From the NCBI GenBank assembly GCA_023213395.1, contig CM041465.1:24807741-24871740 (forward strand): a DNA stretch of 64,000 bases, read 5' to 3'. The notes under the pieces were generated by a model. That model had not been told where the DNA came from and did no database searches. It saw only the letters and a program-made list of their open reading frames with translations. Shown here piece by piece: positions 44,481-55,045 of the stretch. Positions within the stretch are counted from its first letter, which is position 1. Every line of letters starts with the position of its first letter. The stretch comes from Cycas panzhihuaensis (taxonomy: Eukaryota; Cycadophyta). Both the position numbers and the translations under genes were made by a program.

Positions 44481-47050
44481 CTCCTTAAAACATCCATTAA
44501 GGACATTCCCGTAGCAATGGTATGGAGTTCATCAACGATAGAGAAAGGCTTACCCTTCGCAGTAGGTTGGGTAAGTGCCCTTCGAAAATTGTAATGACCA
44601 GGATGCGCAAGAATGGCCTTGGGAAAAAGAGGCACTTCCAAAGGAAGGTTCTCTGGAAGAGGATCAAAATGAATAGAAGAAGAAGCACCAGTTGCTTCTA
44701 TGGTGGCTTGAGACCAAGTAAGGGTATACAAAGGAGTAGCCTCAAGCATTTGGATTACCTTCTTTCCCTTATTCCAGGACTGCGAAGGTGAAGGAGTGCG
44801 TTGGTTAGGGGAACACGAAGAAGAATACAAATCCTGGGCGCCCTTCCCTTTATCACGGGAAGGACAAAAATTCAGTGATCTTCCCCGTTTTCGGTTGTTT
44901 TTAGGTTGAGTGTTGTGATCACATTCCCCATGTTTGGGGAATAGATCCTTATGGACCAGTTGATCTAGATTAGGCCTTGAGGCCCATTTAGAGGAGGAGT
45001 CATGTTGAGGGGCATCCTTGGGATGCTAGGCCCTACAACATGAGTCATCATAGAAGCACTTCCCATGAATGGAACACCACTTCTTCTTAAGTGAAGAATC
45101 TGTCTTCCTCGCTTGAGAGGACTGGGTGTTACTGTTACTAGGGAGGAAAGCTTGGGTAGCTTACTAAATTTGTTTATTAGAAGTTGGGGATGAAGGACCT
45201 TGTAACTTAAGTTCCTTCATCGTACGTTGAAATGAACATATAGCAGATGTAAGCGGATCTAGGGTCTTCTCAGTTGGATGAGAAGAAGACCTAGAAGACT
45301 GTTGTGGTTTAGTATCTTTAGTTGGGGGTGGTGCCTCACGTCACTGTGAGGGCTTGAGAGGCTTCTTGAGTCTGGCCTGGATCTTAATAGCCTCAAGCGC
45401 TATACACTTTACAATCGTGGAGTCGCATGTAGTCACACCCATCTTAAGGACTTCCACATGTACTTCGAGGTGAAGTGCATTAACGAAAAGGTCCCTCTTC
45501 AATTCCTCGGCCAACGTGGCCTTAGTGGAATGAAGAAGGTCATGGAATCATCACACAAAGTCACGATTCATCTCATCATGACCTTGCTTGAGTGATAGAA
45601 GAGATTTGATTCCACTTTCAAATGGGCGAGTGACATCAAAATAATTGATGAACTCATCCACAAGTTACTAGAATGAGAAAATGGAATGAGTGGGAAGGCG
45701 ATAAAACCACTTAAGGGCATCGCCTTGTAAAGATCGAGGGAACAATTTCATCAAGATGTGGTTGTAGGCCCAGTAATCAATACACGCCATAGAAAAACTA
45801 CGGGCATGCTCCGCTAGGTCCTGCGAGAAAGTTCCGTCGAATTTAGGAACTTCAAGAGGATGAGGCGGTAAGTTGGTCCTTAGCGCCTCAACGGACAATG
45901 GCATAGATCGATAGTCCATAAAGGGACATGCCCTTGCATAGACCGTAAGATCAATAAACGGTAATGAGCAAGGAATGGATGGGGGTGGTAAACCCATCCC
46001 TCCTTGTAGAAACACCCCTTATTGGAAAGGGACTTGAGGATTAGTGCCTTGAAAAGAAGCTAGGTTCCCTTACGAAGGCGCAGCATAAGAGGCTATGCTA
46101 GATGGTGGAAAAGGAGGGTGTGGGACCAGGTTTTATCCATATGGGCCACCCGTGGGTGGTGCAATCCCATATGGATGTAGCGGATCCACACCATAAGCTA
46201 GAATGTTGCTCCCTTTACCCTGCCCTTAAGGTTAAGAGATATAACCTGGGGGTATGTAAAGAGAAGAACCACTAGGTTAGTTTTGGGGATATGTGGGAGT
46301 GGGTCCCACATGACTAGTGGCTGAAGAGCTAGTAGGACCTATAGGCCTACTAGGGAATGCATGTGCCACATTAGGGGATGGCACATTAGCTTGACTAGGA
46401 AAGGGTATGCTAACCCCCAACTGAGGGAAAGACATACCACGAGAGGGTCCTGAAGAACTAAGACCATAACGAGGGATAGAAGGTGCAACATTCATCCCCA
46501 AGGTTGGTGTAGGAATAGAACGAGATGAACGCACATGAATGAAAGGGTTACTTGTAGTAGGAGGGGAAGGTGCAGATGAAGAAGGTGGTAAAGGAGTAGA
46601 TGAAGAAGATGCTCCACCACGCAAAACATCTTCAAACCACCTGGGACACGATTGAAGACGAGCCACTCGAAAGCACTCGCTAATAGCTTCAACCATGTCA
46701 GCGGGAGGGGTATCTATGTGACCATAAGAGGTGGATGGGACCTTGAATGATATAGACCCCTCAAGGTGCTCCTCATAAGAATCACCAATCGAAAGGCGAA
46801 CCTCAAGGGAAGATGGGTCTTCTACCGCATGGGTAGAAGGATGGATGTCAAGGGGGTGATGTTGGTCACCAGGGTAGTAGATAGGATCGTCACCTTCTTG
46901 GGCGGATCCCGGAATAGATGCGGGGAACTCATGAGTTCCCAAGGCAAAGGTGTGATAGGCCCAATTGAAAGGGTATCCTTCCATGGTCGAATCAGAATCC
47001 GATAATAAAAGATGATGATACCTAGGATCTTCTAACAATGGAGGCAAACC
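44481..47050 (-). pseudogene. Gag of element C
   Basis: The N-terminal low-complexity region is open over 46277-47047 (256 codons, Pro/Ser/His-rich, GTHEFPASIPGSAQEGDDPI). The capsid core is at 45668-46015: PLEVPKFDGTFSQDLAEHAR and FPRSLQGDALKWFYRLPTHS, the retrotransposon gag capsid signature. A zinc-finger-like segment at about 45045-45095 reads KKWCSIHGKCFYDDSC, a C-x2-H/H-x4-C finger in place of the usual zinc knuckle. Several stops fall between these parts. No clear ATG; the frame is open from a TTG at 47047, with the first ATG at about 46984. Confidence 0.85.
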
Positions 47051-47225
47051 ATATAAGCGACGAGAGAAGCGTCACATACAAAGCTTACCAATACTTTAGA
47101 AGAAAGAAAGATCCACAAGAAGTGCACGCTGGGGGCTATCCAACAAAGGAGATAAAGTGAAAGGAACCACCAGAAGGTAGCAATACCAACAAGAAGGGAT
47201 GAAGACTAGCTCCCTTATTGGCAAG

Positions 47226-47243
47226 TCCCTAGTATAGTCGCAA
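47226..47243 (-). promoter_or_regulatory. Putative primer binding site of element C
   Basis: Minus strand ttgcgactatactaggga, one base inside the 5' LTR end. The same sequence type stands at 25487-25502 in A. It resembles the TGGCGACNNNNCTGGGGA sites of Tat-type elements with two or three decayed bases; the exact tRNA is not certain. Confidence 0.55.
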
Positions 47244-47244
47244 G

Positions 47245-49981
47245 TGGATGCGCATCTACGGGATAACCACCTAGCTAAGTAGGAATAGCGAGGATGATCA
47301 ATAATGGTATTGAGGGTACGGATAGAATCCTACGAGCAAGGCGAGTACCACGCAGGGTACCCCGTGCAGTGGAGCGTGAGTTCAGGATCTACGGATGATA
47401 CCCAACTACCTAAGGGTGGTTCCTCTACTTCGACTAGGAAGAGGGAAGGCAAAAAGGTAGCCTGGATAGGCTTCAGAGGAAAGTCCTCCCACCCTTGGAT
47501 GGCCAAAAGGGGAGGAAGAGAATCCCTGAAGGCTTCCCTACGGTGGAGGGACACTACCGGAAGTAAGGTAGGCAAATAGCCTATGGCACGGCTAAGACCT
47601 CCTCAGTTATTTGGCTAAGCAGATAGAACAGAGGAAAGAGGAAGGGGGTGGGAGTGATCGATCGCCCCAAAATCCCCCCTTAAGGGTACAACCAAAGAAA
47701 GTGAGAATGCTAGGGTGTGTGTAAGCAAACCAAATCAAACATAATAAGCCAAGGGGATGAGGATAAGGTTTACGAGCTAAGGGAAAAGGCTAAGGAAAAA
47801 TTCCTAGGAGTCCTTTTCCTAAATGGGTATGGTATGTAAAGTGAAACATACAACATGCAAATAAAAGAGGTTGATTTCCCTTTTTCCTTTATGTTCTATA
47901 CATTACTACCGTGCAACCTTTTTAAAATAGAAAAAGTGAAGCAAAGTAAGGTCACATACCCAGGATAAAGATGTGGTTGAGGCAGTGATGCTCCCACTAG
48001 ATGCTCCAAGTCGTTCCCCAAAACAAGTGGTGAAAAGTCACAGTGGGATAGAGCGCGGGGCTTCCTTACCTTCCCTGGAAAGTAACAATAAAATGTTGGA
48101 AATGAAAAGGAAAGTGATAGCAAAAATAGAATGCTGCGACAAAATGCAAATAGATTCACTTACCTGGGAGAAAGAAGAGAGGAGAAGTTCCTTGCATTCT
48201 CCTTTTACCTGCAAGTGAACACAAAGATTCCCTTTTAGAGAAAGGAGGCTAACAATACGAGGAAGAGCACCAAAACATATATATGCATATGCCGAAAGCT
48301 AAATCTCTATACATACATATAAGTACTCACCAATCACAAGTTTACAGTGATAGACTGTAGCCTAAAAATACCCAAATGAAAGGTATGTAAATAGGTGAGC
48401 CTCGGAGTGACCCACTTCCTACAAAGGGCAACCCTACCCTCCCTTAAGGAGCCACGGGGCTGCGAGAGTATGCCTGTAAATAGAGGTAACAAAAGTACAA
48501 AGGGAGCTTAAGGAATTCCATAATGGACCAGAGTGCTATAGGGAGCAAACCAGGCCATTAAGAGAGGAGTTGAGCTAGAAGGAGCCTTTGGGGATTATGC
48601 ATTACCTAGATAGGAGAAACAAGCCTGCAAACCAGCATTGCAATAGGTGCAAACACTAGTTTCACTGGTTGGAAATGATCCCCTAATCCCCTGCCCACTC
48701 CAGGGATAACACGGGGGCAAAAGAGGAGGGCTTGGAGGGCAGAAGCCTCTTGGGAGCACAAGGGTGGTACAGAATCCACCTAGCTCTATCCCAAACCATA
48801 CAAAATCCTCTTGTACCACTGTCCTGGGTGTGAAACATGGAAGAGGAGCCTCAAACAATAAAGAAATAGCTACAACAAATCAAGAGACAAACTCTAGAAA
48901 CTAAGAAAAGGAAACTAGCAACAAGCATGCATAAAGTTGGGTATGAACTGAGCAAGAAAAGAGCCTCAAATCAACAAATACCTCAAGGAAAGTGAGGAGG
49001 TATTTGCCTTTGCAAGAGCCTACTGAGAAGAGGTTGAAAACTTGTGAAGAAGGCTGAGATGCAGCAGGTATAGGGTCCCTGCTAAGGCGGCTGAGAGAAA
49101 TCCTACTTCTGAAACAACTCGATGCTTACCTGGGCAAACAGACCCTGAAAACTCCTCAGGAATGCCCTCTCCAGGGTGTGCAATAGGCTGTGAGGATGTA
49201 ACAATGAGGCCTAAGGAGGGTTGGGCACAGGGGAGTAGTTGCAGGTCCTGAGAGCGCAGTAGAGCAGAAGAGCATAATAAAGAGCAGGGCAAATTTCCTT
49301 AGTGTTCCTTCTAGGAAAACCAAAAAAAATCTAAAAAATGACTGAAGAAGAGCTTAAATACTCATCCCCAAACCTAATCGAGCGATTAGGGCTCAGTTGG
49401 CACTGAGGTAGGTTGAAGGACACATGGCAATTCTGTAATAAATGGGAGAATTGCCACGGCATATTTAAAAAATGGTTTATAACAGTCGCACCGCGGTACA
49501 AATCGCGATACTATGAACTCTGCCATGGTGCGGGGCCAGGGGGCCAAACTGACCCAAACAACTAGTTAGGGCTGTAGGCCAGGGCACTAGGAGGCCAGCA
49601 GGGGGGCGGGCCCACCTGACCAGGGGTAAACAGTGGACCAAGAACCACAAAAAATGCAATCAAGGGGCTAAAGGACACGATAAGGAGACTAAGTGGTGAT
49701 AAATCAACATAACGAATAATCATCACATGAGTCAAATAAGTCTTAAGGGGAGTAGGGAAGATTGCAAGAGGTGACGCGACCACTAGGGTACCACACTTAC
49801 TAGAAGTATGCCCCCGATATAGTTGTCATAGGCTAAAGAGGTGTAGATGGTGCAAACCATCTACGAAAAACATGTAGCATGCAAGCAAGTACTCCTCACA
49901 AGAAGCAAAAGTAAAGTGAGAAACATACCTAAACTTACCTAAGCCGACCTCTCTGTATCCATTCCCAGTAGATGGGAAACA
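47245..49981 (-). repeat. 5' LTR of element C
   Basis: 2737 bp, tggatg...gggaaaca, with the LTR TATA at 49352-49361 and hairpin motifs at 49483-49545. It is followed by the cactc target duplication. Confidence 0.93.
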
Positions 49982-49986
49982 CACTC

Positions 49987-50900
49987 TATACTCAATTCAA
50001 GTTTATGAGTGAAAAAACACCAAATACAAGAATTGTTACTACCTTTTATTCCTTAAATTTGTATTACATAATTGCATAATGTAATTGTATTCAGTAGATT
50101 TTCTTTGGGTTCTTTCTAACTGAGATGACTCCTCATCTTTTTCTTCTAAAGCATCTATGCAACTTTCCATGTGATAGCACATGACTGGTTCTATTTCTTC
50201 CCAGGCATTATATAACTAATTCAACATATAAAATGATGAGGGACTATTTGGCAGTCTTGATTATAACTAGAATGCTATTTCAGAATATGAGCTTATTATA
50301 GATTCTGATGTTGTTGTTGTAGAGAAAGATCTTCCTTTGTCTTCAATCTTTTCTATCTTTGGTTCATTTGAATATAAGGGAAAAGTTATTATTTTTTCTT
50401 CTATTGGCAATGTAAAGGTATGTTTTCTGCAATCCTAGATTGCTTTTGTAGCTAATAACCATGGTATTCCCAATAGAGCTAGGTATATCTTCTTTTAATC
50501 CTACATCTGAACTACTATAAAGTCTAATAATATGGTTATTTCTGTTATGGTTGCTGGGACATTCAACAACGTTCCCATGGCCTGACTTGTAATTAATTTT
50601 CTAATCTAATCAAATAGTCTAGAGTAACCACATTAGGCCTTCCCAATGCTATCCATGAAGATTTGGGTAATACATTTATCCCTAAGCCCTTGTCTACAAT
50701 AGTTATACATAAGGTAGTTCCAAACATCATCATTGGAACTATGTGGTCTATTCTCATATCCTTTATAGTTCTAAGAACTGGTTTCTCAATTTAAGCTAAA
50801 ACCATTTTCTAGAAGTACCCTGCTTCCCACCATTTAAATACAACAAATATAAGAATTAAGACTCTTAATTTAGTAAGTATATCCTTCACAGTTTGTAATA
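49987..50900 (-). pseudogene. Protease region of element B
   Basis: Continuation of B after C. The minus strand gives TLLNVPATITEI and, further on, LALLGIPWLLATKAIQDCRK, the L-G-x-P-W-L block at the end of Ty3 aspartic proteases (about 50430-50500). The D-T/S-G motif is not clear. Many stops. Confidence 0.6.
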
Positions 50901-51149
50901 TCTACCAAGGATTCATACCTTACGGTGGTTGGGTTGTCCTTCTCTTATAATGCAAGCCTTTAAACCTTCTCGATTGCTTTTCCTCCTAAGTTTCTCCCAT
51001 TGCATCTTGAAGTATCTTTACTGCCTCATGTAGCCATTGTTTCTCTATAATTAGATTTGGAAAATTATGTTGAGTAGGAGGAGCTCTAGTGAATTTATCA
51101 CTTTGTGTCTATAGATAAGCTTGCTTTTCTTGATCCAAAATCATATCCA

Positions 51150-52340
51150 CCAAATTAGTATTCTGTATCTTATTATTCTTGGAACAATTAGACCACTTAT
51201 GATCTGCTAGTCCATATTCCTCACAAATGTATTCTCCCCCTTTTTTCTCTAATGGATATTCCAATTTGAAATATCCCCACCTCTAACATAAGAAACAACA
51301 AATAGGTCTTATCTTATCTTTATATTATTTTACATCTCCCTTCTACATCTTTCATGAATAAATATTATGTATTTCACCTTTATTATTTTTCAGCTAGATA
51401 ACATTCCCATGTGTTGTGATTATTCTTTCAGCAAATCTCACACCATTTCGTAGATCCTCTAGACTCCTTTTGTTGATTGCATAGTGGAGGGCACCAATTA
51501 TTTTCTCTTAAATTACAATTGTGATAATTCTATGTAGAGTTTTTCCAATTCCTACATGTGTTGCATATTATTTGGAATAGATACTGCAAGTTGTTGATTC
51601 AATGCTTCTTCTTCTTTTTTCAAGGCTTCAATTTCTAGATTCATATCCATTTGTGATGTGGATTGTACCAGTGTATTAGAACAATATGTTAAGGGCTATA
51701 TCATCATCTAGGAATAAGTTGATTTCATTTGATTTTTAAATTTAAATACTAACTCCCTTACTTTCTCGTAACTATTCATTGGATGCAATATTACTTTATC
51801 TTGTAATTGAGGTATCAACCCTTATACAAAATTTTTCATTACCAACACTCAGTTGATTACTGTAGATGCCTACATCTTATTCATTATAACTTGTATCCTT
51901 CTATCAGAATCGTTTATAGATTCCCCTAGTCACTTACAAATGTCTTCCAAAGCTTGCAAGATAGCTATTGGGTCCCTCAATTTTTGAAATTGATTAAGAA
52001 ATTGATCCTGCAGTTGGTCCTTATTTAGTTGCTGGCCTAAAACATATTGGAACCATGCTATTATGGGGCCTCTTAATGTTGAAAAGAAATGAGCCTTTAT
52101 TTCCCCTTGATCCATGATCCTTTTTATCTAAATCATGCTTTTAAACAATGTCAAATGATCACCAAGATCTGTAGTGCCATCAAATTAGAGGCTTGAAAAT
52201 ATTAAATCACTTTGCACCAAAATGTATAGGGTCATATTTATTAGATTTCCTCTACCTGATATCCTACTTTGACCTCCTCCTATTGCACCTCCTACACTAC
52301 TCCCTGGAGTCACCATTGGAAACTTGAACAAGGGGTTTAT
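51150..52340 (-). pseudogene. Gag of element B
   Basis: The capsid piece 51930-52115 is open: MDQGEIKAHFFSTLRGPIIA followed by WFQYVLGQQLNKDQLQDQFL and DPIAILQALEDICK, i.e. the A-x-x-W-F-x-x-x-x-x-x-Q and Q-F-L-x-Q-F motifs of the Ty3 capsid. A zinc knuckle near 51190-51240 reads ICEEYGLADHKWSNC, C-x2-C-x4-H-x4-C with the second C changed to Y. The rest is broken by stops. 52340-52837 towards the 5' LTR shows nothing recognisable. Confidence 0.78.
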
Positions 52341-52837
52341 TATGTGGCCTAGAGTTTAAATTTCCAACAAATGATGATTCCATGCTTGTTCTATGATACT
52401 ATATATTTATAATTCAATGGAATTATCCTCAGTTGCTTCTACTTTTTGTAAATTTCCTTTAATGAAATTCTGCTAAATATCTTCATCTACACTTAATGCT
52501 TGAATGTCTCTAGCCAAATCCTCTTCTTTTGCATACCTTTGATTACTTTCTTTGCCTTCCTACGTCTATATTATACCCAGATTTTGATCTTTTATTCCTT
52601 ACTCATTCTTTGATTTCCTTTTTTCTATCAAACATGCAAATGGTTACCTCTTCACTTACTTCTTAGGCATAATCACAAATCTAGGTTTATGTACCTCACT
52701 TGGATTCTTTCTTTCTCCCAACACTCCCCTCAGTTATAACACATCTTAGCTTCTACTCTAGGTGGTATAGAAGATGTCCCTTGAAAATTCTAATTGATCT
52801 CATCCATTCTCTTGGTTTGATTTAGCAATGGAACTAA

Positions 52838-53189
52838 TGTGTGCCATGTCTAGAATCTTATATAGAATAAGCACAAGAATTATATAGTTGCAACATTCAT
52901 TACCATGCAATAATATATGGGAGCACAAAAACCATAGTTATTACATTATGATGGGTCGCTCTGGTTCTCTCACAACCAGAGTTGACCTAGAATAATACAC
53001 ACATAATGGCTTACAACAAACCAAAATTATGTTAGACCTCCTTATGTGTAGTAGTAGCCAATGGGCTATGACTGTTTGTCAAAAATAACTACTACTTTTT
53101 ACATCCTATTATTTATACCTACTATGATCTGAGTTAGTTGCAACCACTACAGATACAACAAAAGGTTGCAACTTAACTACCTATATACA
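52838..53189 (-). repeat. 5' LTR of element B
   Basis: 352 bp, TGTGTGCC...TATATACA, pairing with 26157-26513 with about 13% differences plus a short gap. Followed by the CTATG duplication (53190-53194). Confidence 0.92.
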
Positions 53190-54038
53190 CTATGTATGCA
53201 AAATTGCCCAAAGATTCAATAGCATACAATTTCAATATAAGGCTTTTCATTACAATTACATGCTATCTTTCTTTTGGGTAATGCTTCTACAATGAAAAGA
53301 AGATATATAAAGATTTACTACTACTATTATAAATAATTTTGAGATCATAAAGAGTGCATGCAACTAATCATATCCAAGTTATAAACTAAATAAGTAACTA
53401 GCCTGAGCAGAAAGAGGTTCTATCATAATTGAAGTCTATTGGACACCAAAGGGATCTTTGAACTTTATATGATCTAATTAAATCAAGCACATATCATTCC
53501 CAAATTCATATTTTCTTATTAAAGAAAATGAATAAACTAAAGAGTGAAATCATATAAGACTAATACTATGATTTCTTTCCTATTTTAAAAATCCCGCCTT
53601 AGAATAGCTTTCTTTGTTTTATATAATTAAAACACTTCAAGTTCTTCCTTTAAAATCGATAAAGGAGAAAGAGAAACAAGAATCACAAGCTCAACTATAG
53701 CCATAAATAAGAAAAATATGGAAGCAAGCCTCTTAGAATTTAGATAGTTGCGAAAGAATGAGGAAGAGAAGCTATTTTTTTGAGTGAAGAAATGAGCATT
53801 CTTCATACCAGCCTTCTCTCCTTTTGTCCCTCAAAGAGTGGATATTTTATCATAATTTCAAAGATAAAAAAAAATATAAAGACATGACAAATACCAACAA
53901 AGAAAATAGAAAGATTATGAGCATAAACAATGACTAAAGAGTAGCAAAATCACAAGAGTTTTCAATAGGAAAGATCTTACTAGGAATAAAGGAATTTGAA
54001 GCTAAAAATCTTGAGAGAAATTAAGAAATTTGAAGAAC
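53190..54038 (-). repeat. 5' LTR of element A, second part
   Basis: Resumes after the right CTATG of B and matches 11245-12073 (agattcaatagcatac, cttttgggtaatgcttct, ttcttcctttaaaa and so on). It is cut again at 54038 by element E. Confidence 0.88.
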
Positions 54039-55045
54039 TATTTCCCAGCTACGAGGAATGGACCTAAGATGGGTTGACTCAGGTAAGCACAGGTATATAC
54101 TTCTCACCTTCGACTATCACTTGGTAAGAGTTGTTTAGAGTGTTATTTGATGCACGCTTGCTTGCCATTTGTGTGATCGCATTACTTTCTTGCCTGGTCA
54201 CATTGCTTGTGCCTACTGCATATTATTCAGCCTATGATGACCCACCATGGGGCACTCCTCAGTGAGTCATGCACCCCATATGGCACTCAACTTCCCGTAA
54301 CACCTCCATAGCTCCTTAAACATCGTTGTTGGTTCATGACCTGCTTGTCCCAACACACCTGTCATCACTTTGAGTCTCCTTCTAGGTGTGATAGGACCCC
54401 CCCTGAGACTCGTCTCTCTCTGTCGGCCACTTGCCAGCCACCTAGCCATGAGCTCCCAGCCTGCCCAGTTTCTGCACACCTTTCTGTTTAGATTTAGGCC
54501 CCAGTTCTACCTTGAATTTGATTTTTGGTCCCGCATTGCTGTAAATTTATCGGTACCATGAAGTTTACCATGGTACTACAAAGTTTACCGCGGTGTGACT
54601 ATTTAAACTTATTTTTTAAAACTGCCTCAATGATTTCCACTCTTTCTGTGGAATCGTAATGTGGCACCCTCAGCTACTCACCCCCACTGTAATCCTAAAT
54701 GTACATTTAGGGTTGGGGTGAGTATAAAACTCCAAAACTAAGCCATTTGTTCTCCTTCTTAGTTCATTTTTTGGCTCTCTACTCTAGCTCTCACTCCACA
54801 ACTTTCACAAGATTTGCTCCTATGCTCTAGCTCCTCTTCCATAGGACACTTACTGCATCTCAGGCCTTACTCCAATAACTCCAGGCTCCCTTTTTGTAGG
54901 TCTATATCATGGAGGAAGAATACTCACAGCATCTCAATAAGCAAGCTCCAAGATCTCAGAGTTGCATCCAAATTTGCCTCCCCTTCAGCCTAAGTCTGAA
55001 AAGCCTATTTAGCATAGGCTTTTCCTCTTGATTTCTGGCAGAATC
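54039..55045 (+). mobile_element. LTR fragment E, relative of the C family in the opposite orientation
   Basis: Starts tatttcccagctacgagg, the reverse complement of the C/D LTR end (ctgggaaata). It continues with ggttgactcaggtaagcac, matching the complement of 35610-35632. The TATA box TATAAAA lies at 54723-54729. Hairpin motifs cggtaccatgaagtttac and tttaccgcggtg lie at about 54550-54595. Beyond the TATA it diverges from C, so it is a related subfamily. It is interrupted by D at 55045 and continues, if at all, beyond the window. agaac (54034-54038) would be its left target duplication. Confidence 0.82.
54723..54729 (+). promoter_or_regulatory. LTR TATA box of fragment E
   Basis: TATAAAA after ggttggggtgag. 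It corresponds to GTATTTAAG in C and D, where it is one or two bases off consensus. Confidence 0.65.

Larger units (their letters stand above)
32905..49981 (-). mobile_element. Large Ty3/gypsy retrotransposon C (17.1 kb) with dual RNase H and antisense PMD gene
   Basis: LTRs of about 2.75 kb (32905-35660, 47245-49981) and target duplication tactc (32900-32904) / cactc (49982-49986), one C-to-T change. On the minus strand: primer site, gag, protease, RT, RNase H, integrase, then an antisense PMD gene on the plus strand and a second RNase H gene on the minus strand next to the 3' LTR. Its size, second RNase H and antisense gene fit the Tat group of plant Ty3 elements. LTR copies differ by about 10% over the first 255 bp, mostly transitions. 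Reading frames carry scattered stops, but most motifs survive, so it is better preserved than A or B. Confidence 0.93.
26157..53189 (-). mobile_element. Ty3/gypsy retrotransposon B, split by element C
   Basis: LTRs at 26157-26513 and 52838-53189, with 5-bp duplication CTATG at 26152-26156 and 53190-53194. Without C the element is about 10 kb. On its own (minus) strand: gag (51150-52300), protease (about 50400-50760), RT and RNase H (31280-32620), integrase (29940-30990), a 19-bp tandem array, then a possible accessory region before the 3' LTR. LTR divergence about 13% by hand count. Integrase C-terminal wording (GDIILLYDSKF, LRWLGPYRV) resembles non-chromodomain plant lineages; I do not assign a lineage. 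Confidence 0.9.
11096..54038 (-). mobile_element. Ty3/gypsy retrotransposon A with dual RNase H and antisense PMD relic, interrupted by TRIM, B and (with it) C
   Basis: The element reads right to left. Own sequence is 11096-19053, 20648-26156 and 53190-54038, then it continues beyond E and D outside the window. Order along its own strand: 5' LTR, primer site, gag, protease, RT, RNase H, integrase, second RNase H, an antisense PMD-like gene, purine tract, 3' LTR. The pol wording is close to that of C (for example KMLKLEYLHDRQYKFSPKW against YVLKLEYLHDRLTKFGPKW), so A and C are related lineages. A second RNase H downstream of integrase and accessory antisense genes are features of the Tat group of plant Ty3 elements. 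LTR divergence of roughly 15% over 150 bp agrees with A predating B and the TRIM. Confidence 0.85.
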
